Below, one piece after another: positions 1-5,710 of a DNA stretch of 5,710 nt. Origin of the DNA: Candidatus Njordarchaeota archaeon. GTDB taxonomy: Archaea; Asgardarchaeota; Njordarchaeia; Njordarchaeales; Njordarchaeaceae. Under the pieces are notes generated by a model. That model saw nothing but the letters and a program-made list of their open reading frames with translations. It was not told the DNA's origin and did no database searches. The position numbers and the translations under genes are program-made. The DNA lies in the NCBI GenBank assembly GCA_029856615.1, contig JAHKLF010000105.1, positions 1 through 5,710 of the forward strand. Direction: 5' to 3'. Within the stretch, counting starts at the first letter, position 1; each line of letters starts with the position of its first letter.

Positions 1-980
1 ATATAATAGCCATCATTAAGGGTAATCTCTATTTCTCCAGAGGCTTCATCTGTTTCGTTTAATAGGGTTTCGTTAATCCAGATTTTGACTTTATCTAGGT
101 GATCATCAAGAGCATTCCATTCTATAGTGATGGTGGTGGTATTGATGTAAGAGTTATTTTTGGGGGATAGAAGACAAAGTTGAGGTGATTGAGTATCTAT
201 GGTGAATTCTATTATGACTCTTTCTTTGTTTTCTGCTTTGTCATATCCCGTGATCTCGATAACGTGTTTTCCATCCGATAAATTGTAGAGTTCATAACTA
301 GTATTCATTCCTACGTTTATTGGTGTTCCGTTATCAATTCTTATCTCAAAGTAATCTAAGTAGTCCTCCGCGTAATCCCATGTAACATTGAAACTTGACT
401 TATTAACGAAACTGTTATTAAGCGGCTCGATTATATAGATCTCGGGGGCTTTAAAATCTACAATCACTCTTATACTAGAAATGTTAACATTCCCCGCTAC
501 ATCATATGCTGCGACTTCTAGTATGTGTTCCCCATAATTTAAATTAGTGAACTCATACGAATTCGCTAGACCAACACTAAGCCATTCTCCTAAATCAAGT
601 CTTACTTCGTAGTGATCTATTCCGCTGCCTTCATCATTCCCCTCCCAAATCAGAGTTATATTCCTATTAGAGGTAAAAGTGTCATTCTCAGGCTGAATAA
701 TGTTTAAGAAGGGGGCTAATGTATCAACATGCGCAATTACTGATGCTTGTCTAGGATGACCTGCTTTTGGCTGTACTTTTACAGTTATAGCCCATGAACC
801 ATCAGATGGTATTTCTATTGTATAATTTCTCGTCCAAGCTGTGTATATAGTGTCAATCAGCTGGTCGTTTAAATATATCTCGAATCTATATGGAATTACA
901 CCACACATGCTCCATGTGATATTTACTCTGTTAGTTGAATGCCATGAATTATCTTGGGGCTCTATAATCCAGATTTCTGG
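1..980 (-). repeat. Four tandem Ig-like beta-sandwich domains, the last cut by the window edge
   Basis: The segment encodes residues 762-1087 of the large protein. Domain starts show a shared pattern, P-x-I-x-I-x-x-P followed by N/D and S/T: PEIWIIEP at 762, APFLNIIQP at 850, APEIYIIEP at 939 and SPQLCLLSP at 1026, a period of 87-89 residues. Inside each, a W in an 'itW' strand comes next. Domains 2 and 3 also show E-[VI]-R-[LI]-D, then G-[EK]-H and a final AYDVAGN or GYDKAEN. This is typical of Ig-like or fibronectin-type modules that act as stalks in prokaryotic surface proteins. The first domain is the most divergent. More copies may lie beyond the left edge. Confidence 0.8.
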
Positions 981-3263
981 AGTAGCATCAATTATGACTG
1001 TACCGAGGCTTGTGCTTATTACAAGTTCTGATACTACATCATTATCTACATCATATGCATTAATGCATCCATATCTTATTTCTGGTAACTCAACTCTCCA
1101 TAGAACTTTAAGGCCCGAATTTACGATTATTAAACCCTCATAAGCATCAATTAATGCGATATCCCTCCGCAAATCTCCGTTGAAATCATTTAGATCAGCT
1201 GAAATAATTCTTAAGAATGCTCTCTTAGCGAGAAAATTTCCTGTAGAATAATCTAAAATTCCTACCTCATATTCGCTTATTGCTATCAGGAATATATTGC
1301 CGTGGTGCTCATCATACATTATTTTGATTATTTCTCCAGATAACATTTGCTTCCATATAAATTCCCTCGTAGTTCCGTTTACTAGTAGTATTGTGCCATT
1401 GGAGAGACCTATTGCGATATTAATATCCGATATACTAATTACTCTCACACCAGAAGGCCCCATGTTTAAGGACCATTCGGGAGAGGCACTACTGTAATTA
1501 AGCACGTACAAGTAACCATCACTAGTCCCAAAATGCATTTCTTTAGTTCCGTCAGAATCTGAGTCTCCTATTGAGCATACTGTAACGTTATAGCCCGATA
1601 AATAGTTTTTAATAATGCTACCAGAGGCATTAACAATAAAAGATCCGCTTACTGTACTAACTATAAGCTCCCGTTTTCCATCGTCATTTATATCATCAAC
1701 GATTATATGGTTTATTGGGGATCCTAGATCTATGGTCCATTGGAGATTTAAGGGGTATTCATACACCACTAAGCTTCCATTATTGAGACCCAAAATTACA
1801 TTCATGATTCTATTATCATCAATATCGCTTCCTAGGCAGTAATTTATGACCTCACTAATGTTTTCTTTTGCTACAATCGTCTTATTATGCTTAATAACAT
1901 CTATTTCTCCGTATTCATTAATTATTATATATTCTGATAAACCATCGTCATCTGCGTCATCCACAATATGATTAAAAGCATCTAAACTAATAGTATAAGT
2001 GGATTTCAAGTTACTATCGTTTTCCAGAACTTCTAAATAATTATCTGTTTCACCCAATATGACCTCGCTTTGTAAATCATTATCTATGTCCTCTGCTAAA
2101 TAATCCTCAGCCACAGCACTATATTGCCATAATTGATAAAGAGAATAATTTAATCCAAAAATGCTTGCATTCCCTCTGATAACTATCTCCAGAAAATTAT
2201 CTGCTGTTAAGTTTGCCGATTTTATACCAAGAATTTCTTCTCCAAGAAAAGTTGTATAAATAATGGTACCGTTTGTAGCCAGAAGAAAAACATGACCAGT
2301 CTGCGTACCAGCGGCGATTTCGATTTTTCCGTCTGAATTAAGATCATCAATTAAGAGGGATATTATCGGCTTACCTAAATATATTTTCTTGTAAAGCTTC
2401 CCAGTATTTGTTAAGTTATATAAATACCCATCTAACGTTCCAAATAGTATTTCTGGAATCGTATCTCCATTTACATCTTTTCCCAGAAGACTCCCAATTG
2501 TATTCCCTGCGAAGAAACTCCATAATAGCTCCCCGTTCTTTATTGCAAAAATGTATCCGCTCTGCGTTCCAATAATAACTTCATCTCTACCATCGTTGTC
2601 AATATCGCATATCGCTGTGTCTACTATTTCATCACCTACAAAGTATTTCCACAGGAGACCATCCATATAATCCAGAGCTAATATTGTAGCATTGGCTAAT
2701 ATGACTATATACTCTTTAGAAATGTCGCCATCAATTTCTAAGATGGATACATAAATAATTCTCTCGCCTAGATAGTTAGAGGATATTATGTATCCAGAGA
2801 TATTAGTAATCAGAAATAGCCCATCTTCGCATCCAGTTAGGATTTCGTCTGATAAATCTCCATTAATATCACCATATGAGATACTTGTAACGTTTGACAA
2901 TGTTAAAATTCCCCACTTATAATCTCCCTGCTTACTCAGCATTATAATCCCAAAGTCAGCACCAACAAGAATATAACCGTCTGCAGTCATTACTAATTTA
3001 TTGACAGATTTTGCCGAACCAAGAATCCATTCACTTACAAGTGTCCCATTATATATTCCAGCAGTTTGGTCACCCGTAGAAGAGGATACCGAGAAACTCA
3101 TTTCAGAATATTTCTCATTTTCCATATTCTTTTCTGATAACTCGTTTCCTATTATTCTTGGTGTTATATTTTGCCTGCAAAATGACTTCTGAGAAAATGC
3201 TGGGATTATAACTGATATCGCTAAGAATACCAAGATCATTATTGTTAAGAATCTCTTATTCAT
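1..3263 (-). CDS. Large secreted FG-GAP/VCBS beta-propeller protein with Ig-like repeats, 3' end outside window
   Basis: The frame starts at ATG 3263 and stays open to the left edge, giving 1087 residues and no stop, so the protein is C-terminally incomplete. Residues 1-24 are a signal peptide: basic NKR, then a hydrophobic stretch to about 23, with likely cleavage after AFS (residue 24). A polar linker runs to about 78. Residues 79-760 hold a degenerate first unit and about 15 units of 43-44 residues. Their acidic loops start near 132, 176, 220, 263, 307, 351, 392, 435, 480, 524, 567, 613, 651, 693 and 738, for example DIDNDGRDE at 220-228. This is the pattern of Ca2+-binding FG-GAP/VCBS propeller blades. 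From 762 there are four Ig-like domains of about 88 residues, the fourth cut. About 34 N-X-S/T sequons suggest a glycosylated surface protein. No catalytic motif was seen. It starts 6 bases after the NEW3-domain gene, so it is probably in the same operon. Binding or adhesion on the cell surface is a guess. The fold assignment is firm, the function unknown. Confidence 0.93.
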   Translation of the reverse strand, partial: MNKRFLTIMILVFLAISVIIPAFSQKSFCRQNITPRIIGNELSEKNMENEKYSEMSFSVSSSTGDQTAGIYNGTLVSEWILGSAKSVNKLVMTADGYILVGADFGIIMLSKQGDYKWGILTLSNVTSISYGDINGDLSDEILTGCEDGLFLITNISGYIISSNYLGERIIYVSILEIDGDISKEYIVILANATILALDYMDGLLWKYFVGDEIVDTAICDIDNDGRDEVIIGTQSGYIFAIKNGELLWSFFAGNTIGSLLGKDVNGDTIPEILFGTLDGYLYNLTNTGKLYKKIYLGKPIISLLIDDLNSDGKIEIAAGTQTGHVFLLATNGTIIYTTFLGEEILGIKSANLTADNFLEIVIRGNASIFGLNYSLYQLWQYSAVAEDYLAEDIDNDLQSEVILGETDNYLEVLENDSNLKSTYTISLDAFNHIVDDADDDGLSEYIIINEYGEIDVIKHNKTIVAKENISEVINYCLGSDIDDNRIMNVILGLNNGSLVVYEYPLNLQWTIDLGSPINHIIVDDINDDGKRELIVSTVSGSFIVNASGSIIKNYLSGYNVTVCSIGDSDSDGTKEMHFGTSDGYLYVLNYSSASPEWSLNMGPSGVRVISISDINIAIGLSNGTILLVNGTTREFIWKQMLSGEIIKIMYDEHHGNIFLIAISEYEVGILDYSTGNFLAKRAFLRIISADLNDFNGDLRRDIALIDAYEGLIIVNSGLKVLWRVELPEIRYGCINAYDVDNDVVSELVISTSLGTVIIDATPEIWIIEPQDNSWHSTNRVNITWSMCGVIPYRFEIYLNDQLIDTIYTAWTRNYTIEIPSDGSWAITVKVQPKAGHPRQASVIAHVDTLAPFLNIIQPENDTFTSNRNITLIWEGNDEGSGIDHYEVRLDLGEWLSVGLANSYEFTNLNYGEHILEVAAYDVAGNVNISSIRVIVDFKAPEIYIIEPLNNSFVNKSSFNVTWDYAEDYLDYFEIRIDNGTPINVGMNTSYELYNLSDGKHVIEITGYDKAENKERVIIEFTIDTQSPQLCLLSPKNNSYINTTTITIEWNALDDHLDKVKIWINETLLNETDEASGEIEITLNDGYY
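984..3029 (-). repeat. Array of about 15 FG-GAP/VCBS-like propeller blades (protein-level tandem repeat)
   Basis: This part of the large gene encodes residues 79-760. Each unit follows the scheme G..LW.y.lG..I.s....DxNxDGxxEiiiGT.dGyly.l. Clear calcium loops include DINGD (132), DIDNDGRDE (220), DVNGD (263), DLNSDGKIE (307), DIDND (392), DINDDGKRE (524), DSDSDGTKE (567), DFNGD (693) and DVDND (738). The loops near 351, 613 and 651 are degenerate, and a unit at about 79-118 has the blade pattern without the acidic loop. The repeats are diverged at DNA level, so this is an old duplication and not a recent expansion. In known families such units form 7- or 8-bladed propellers. With 15-16 units, two propellers in tandem is the simplest model, but the blade partition is inferred. 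Confidence 0.85.
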
Positions 3264-3280
3264 CTTCCTTTACGCCTCAC
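3264..3280 (-). promoter_or_regulatory. Putative ribosome-binding region of the large propeller gene
   Basis: On the minus strand, GTGAGG (3280-3275) lies 11 bases before ATG 3263, inside the last codons of the upstream gene. A second purine run, AAAGGAAG, spans the stop codon and the 6-base gap, with its GG only 3 bases from the ATG. The first could pair with the conserved 3' end of archaeal 16S rRNA; the second is too close to be ideal. The ATG is still the best start, because the signal peptide begins directly at it. Confidence 0.4.
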
Positions 3281-4868
3281 TTAATGATTTTATTCTCCTT
3301 ATATAACGAACAAGAGGAATACTTAGGAGAATTGCAAGACCTCCTAAAAGGATGAAAGATGCAGTTGCATATAGAGGGAGCGAGAGAGGTCTTTTGAGGG
3401 ATATCGTGAGTTTATATATCTCATATAAAACTCTGTCTTCCTGCGTCCATGAGACCTTAAGATCCAAAGAGGCTGATCCTTCAGGAGCATTTTCTGAGAT
3501 TTCAATAACAAATGTTGTTGTAACTAACTCTCCTGCGGATATTTTTCCAACGTACGTTACTACTTCTCCCTTTAGAATAGTCCCACCCATTAATTGTAAA
3601 TATACAGCTTCCGCGTCTATCTTAGCTATATTCATAATTGTAACTCTGAAATTTACTCCTCGGCCCCCTATCGGCAATGTCTTTGGCTCAATGTTAACTA
3701 TTTTGAATCGAGCTTTCTCCTTAACTAGTAATGGAACTTCAAAGATCTGTTTTCCATTCTTAAATGTCACATTGAGAATAAGGTCATATAATTTAGGTTC
3801 TATATCTTCTAGAATATTTACATAAAAGGAGACCGTCACATAATGATTTGGTAATATTGTTCCTAAGGAAACTTTCCCTGAACCCGCATAGCTTGGCTCG
3901 ATTCCTGAAGGGAGAATCAATTCTGCACAACAATCTTCAACAATTTTCGATGTTGGGTTTGTTAGTATAACGGTAATTTTTACGTATTTATCACCAGGAA
4001 GAACAGCCGTTGGTACATATGATGAAGACATAAGAGCAAGCCTTGGAGTTATATTTAAGATGACAGGAGCCGTTTCAGATACGGAATAGAAATCGTTTGT
4101 CCTCTGATCCATGAAAGTGACATTCACTACTATAGGAATTACTGAAAAAGGCAGATCAGTTACGTATAACCTAAATGTCACTTTTTTAATTTCACCTGTT
4201 TTTAGTAACCCAAGCTTTACCCAGTCAACATTCATAATTGTTATATAGGGAGGATACCCAATTGTGTGTACTATAACATTCCTAGCTGGAGCTGTACCCA
4301 CGTTCTCTACATAGGCTGTTAAATTGTATTCTCCGGCATCTGATACGTATAACGGAGATAGGTGAATCTTTAATAAAGGTACTCCAGTTACTGCGACTGG
4401 TATGTCTATTGTATAAGAACATTCAATGTCACTCATGAAATATGTTACATAAAGAGGAAGATCATATTGAGATGCACTTGCATTTTCGTATAAATTAACA
4501 GTAAAAGCAAATGTTACTGAATAATAAGGCGGTAACGTATCATTGAAATACTTCACAGTTTCATTGCATTCTGCTATTTTTAGAATAGATGAGAAATCCA
4601 CCTTTATATAAGAAACAGACTCATTTCCCTCATTCTTCAATACTATTACAATAGCCGTTGTTCCAGCGGGGATTTCGATACCCGAAATATTAACCTCTGA
4701 AACTGCATAGACCCAAAAAACGTCATCTAATACCAGACTTTTCTCCGTAATATTAGTCCGTATTATATCCGTTTCTGCATGTACCACGATATACCCATTT
4801 ATCGAGAAGAATAAGAGTAATATAATTATGGCAAAAGCCGATTTAAAAGACATTTCTCTCGCCTTCAT
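3270..4868 (-). CDS. Membrane-anchored secreted protein with four NEW3/CARDB-like domains (COG1361-type)
   Basis: From ATG 4868 this gives 532 residues. There is an N-terminal signal sequence (hydrophobic at about 11-29, likely cleavage after VHA, residue 31). Four beta-sandwich repeats follow at about 50-161, 164-270, 275-382 and 386-490. Each has the NEW3/CARDB pattern of a strand with '.v.l.N.g...' (LKNEGNES, VENVGTAPA, LTNPTSKI, IMNIAKIDA), then '.lg.l..g....v.f.v.i'. A single membrane helix lies at about 499-520, followed by a basic tail (RYIRRIK), so the bulk should be outside the cell with the C-terminus cytoplasmic. Such COG1361 proteins are often encoded beside ABC-2 permeases in archaea and are thought to be cell-envelope or transporter accessory proteins. 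This one directly follows a permease. It has about ten N-X-S/T sequons and four cysteines (101, 150, and adjacent 313-314). An in-frame TTG at 4877 would add three residues; ATG 4853 would remove five. Substrate and exact role are unknown. Confidence 0.9.
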   Translation of the reverse strand: MKAREMSFKSAFAIIILLLFFSINGYIVVHAETDIIRTNITEKSLVLDDVFWVYAVSEVNISGIEIPAGTTAIVIVLKNEGNESVSYIKVDFSSILKIAECNETVKYFNDTLPPYYSVTFAFTVNLYENASASQYDLPLYVTYFMSDIECSYTIDIPVAVTGVPLLKIHLSPLYVSDAGEYNLTAYVENVGTAPARNVIVHTIGYPPYITIMNVDWVKLGLLKTGEIKKVTFRLYVTDLPFSVIPIVVNVTFMDQRTNDFYSVSETAPVILNITPRLALMSSSYVPTAVLPGDKYVKITVILTNPTSKIVEDCCAELILPSGIEPSYAGSGKVSLGTILPNHYVTVSFYVNILEDIEPKLYDLILNVTFKNGKQIFEVPLLVKEKARFKIVNIEPKTLPIGGRGVNFRVTIMNIAKIDAEAVYLQLMGGTILKGEVVTYVGKISAGELVTTTFVIEISENAPEGSASLDLKVSWTQEDRVLYEIYKLTISLKRPLSLPLYATASFILLGGLAILLSIPLVRYIRRIKSLSEA

Positions 4869-4877
4869 CTCACTCAA
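4851..4877 (-). promoter_or_regulatory. Start region with three candidate start codons, coupled to the permease stop
   Basis: The permease stop TGA (4872-4870) lies within this stretch. TTG at 4877 would overlap the permease by 8 bases and has only a weak purine run (AAGAGAA) in front. ATG at 4868 starts one base after the stop, which fits termination-reinitiation coupling. ATG at 4853 has AAGG 8 bases upstream and gives the most compact signal peptide (MSFK then hydrophobic). The middle ATG was chosen as the most conservative call; the third is nearly as likely. Confidence 0.45.
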
Positions 4878-5709
4878 TTCTCTTTGATAGGAGCAAAAAA
4901 CTAAGCGTAAGCATTATTATCGCATAAAGTAAGAGACCCATCACATAAGTCATGACATCAATTAGATGTACGCCTCTCAATATTAGTCCTCCTGCGCCGT
5001 AATAGAAATAATATAAGGGCATTGCATAAACTATTATCCTGATTTCGGGCCTTATTCCTTCGGCGGGCAGAATGAATCCCGAAAATAAAAATGACATTAT
5101 AAGGAAGAAAGTACTGAATTGCATTGCTTGTAGCTGGTTTCGCGATAGAATTGAGAAAAACATTCCAATACCCAATGAGGCTATTGATAAGCAGAAAGTT
5201 ACTAGAAGAACTTCTTTTATATCAGCATAATTTATAGCCCCAAATCCCTCTGTTACAATTACTAGTTCTATCAATCCAATTCCAACACCAACTAATGCAT
5301 AAGGGACAAGTTTACCGAAAATGAGGTCAAATCTTCCTATGGGAGTAGTAAGTAGTCTCTCTAGTGTACCCTTCTCTCTTTCTCTAACGATGGATATAGC
5401 TGCTAGCGTTAATGGCACTTGTTGCACCATAATTCCCATAACCGCTGGACCAACTATGTCAATAATCTTAAGTTCTCCTCTGATATATAGGGGGATCACA
5501 TTAATTGTAATTTGAATATACTCACCCGTTGTTACATAGATATACCTACTAATTTCATCAGCAGCTTCTATAGCGATGTCATTCATTGCGGCTTGGACTG
5601 CTGGAGGAATGTTAAGCCATGCTGAATCGAGAATTAATATCACGTCAGCTTCTCCATAGAGAGAAATTCGTTCGGAGAAATCACTGGGTATAACTATTCC
5701 CGCTTTGAC
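4870..5709 (-). CDS. ABC-2 type transporter permease, 5' end outside window
   Basis: The frame is open at the right edge and encodes the last 279 residues; family members of this type are usually about 370-400 long, so roughly 100 N-terminal residues, including the first membrane helix, are missing. Visible residues 1-80 belong to the extracytoplasmic domain and begin with GIVIPSDFSERI, typical of ABC2_membrane_3/YhhJ-like permeases. Membrane segments follow at about 83-107, 134-153, 167-188, 196-215 and 253-274. After the first comes the cytoplasmic signature REREKGTLERLL (109-120) with TPIGRFDLIFGK, which in this family contacts the ATPase. Later come FSGFILPAEGIRPEI and MPLYYFYYGAGGLILRG, also family hallmarks. 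GTG 5643 is not the true start: the conserved upstream residues are in the same frame. No ATPase gene is visible; it is presumably upstream. The protein probably forms the membrane part of an exporter working with the adjacent NEW3-domain protein. The substrate is unknown. No N-X-S/T sequon occurs in this part. Confidence 0.93.
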   Translation of the reverse strand, partial: VKAGIVIPSDFSERISLYGEADVILILDSAWLNIPPAVQAAMNDIAIEAADEISRYIYVTTGEYIQITINVIPLYIRGELKIIDIVGPAVMGIMVQQVPLTLAAISIVREREKGTLERLLTTPIGRFDLIFGKLVPYALVGVGIGLIELVIVTEGFGAINYADIKEVLLVTFCLSIASLGIGMFFSILSRNQLQAMQFSTFFLIMSFLFSGFILPAEGIRPEIRIIVYAMPLYYFYYGAGGLILRGVHLIDVMTYVMGLLLYAIIMLTLSFLLLSKRIE

Positions 5710-5710
5710 A

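Noticed and set aside
841..1842. Three plus-strand open frames (841-1143, 1297-1497, 1615-1842)
   Set aside because: All are short frames antisense to the propeller and Ig-like region, with no recognisable composition or motif. They are by-products of the opposite-strand coding pattern.
984..3029. Large protein as a PQQ-dependent dehydrogenase
   Set aside because: Some blades end in a W/GT-x-dG-y-l pattern reminiscent of PQQ propellers, but the calcium-loop DxNxDGxxE is the FG-GAP/VCBS type, and no quinone-binding or catalytic residue pattern was recognised.
3001..3192. Plus-strand open frame of 63 codons near the start of the large gene
   Set aside because: It is antisense to the linker after the signal peptide and has no family resemblance or plausible upstream signals.
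3264..3269. Terminator or promoter between the NEW3-domain gene and the large gene
   Set aside because: The gap is only 6 bases and has neither a T-rich stretch on the coding strand nor an archaeal TATA/BRE arrangement that would separate the genes.
3352..3825. Plus-strand open frame of 157 codons
   Set aside because: It lies wholly inside the NEW3-domain gene on the opposite strand. Its protein shows no domain pattern or signal, while the minus-strand frame has a signal peptide, repeated domains and a membrane anchor.
5321..5515. Plus-strand open frame of 64 codons inside the permease gene
   Set aside because: It mirrors the hydrophobic minus-strand coding sequence of a clearly recognised ABC-2 permease.
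5641..5643. GTG at 5643 as the permease start
   Set aside because: The frame stays open to 5709 and the upstream residues (GIVIPSDFSERI) match the conserved extracytoplasmic region of the family, so the start lies outside the window.

Overview
This A+T-rich window carries one strand-uniform block. All supported genes lie on the minus strand, nearly every base is coding, and the gene junctions are only 1 to 6 bases. Read 5' to 3' on the minus strand, the order is: (1) the C-terminal 279 residues of an ABC-2 type transporter permease (4870-5709, start beyond the right edge); (2) a secreted, membrane-anchored protein of about 532 residues built from NEW3/CARDB-like beta-sandwich domains, of the type grouped in COG1361 'S-layer-like' proteins (3270-4868); (3) the first 1087 residues of a very large secreted protein, open from its ATG at 3263 to the left edge of the window (1-3263).

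The large protein has a signal peptide, then about 15 consecutive 43-44-residue units with Ca2+-binding FG-GAP/VCBS-type loops (DxNxDGxxE followed by iiiGTxdGyly), which suggests one or more beta-propellers. Four Ig-like beta-sandwich domains of about 88 residues follow, the last cut by the window edge. Its C-terminus is not visible, so its length and mode of anchoring are unknown.

The sequence suggests an archaeon, probably a thermophilic one of the Thermoproteota or a related lineage. Isoleucine is largely ATA and arginine largely AGA/AGG. A COG1361-type protein with a single C-terminal membrane helix sits next to an ABC-2 permease, as is common in archaea. The two exported proteins are dense in N-X-S/T sequons while the permease part seen here has none. 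This assignment is an inference; no rRNA or other taxonomic marker is in the window.

The genes appear to form one co-transcribed, translationally coupled unit. A plausible reading is an ABC exporter (its ATPase presumably encoded upstream, outside the window), an accessory membrane-tethered protein with extracytoplasmic domains, and a large glycosylated surface protein. The transported substrate and the role of the propeller protein cannot be deduced here. No RNA genes, mobile elements, CRISPR arrays, promoters or terminators were found, and no stretch over 300 bases lacks a gene.
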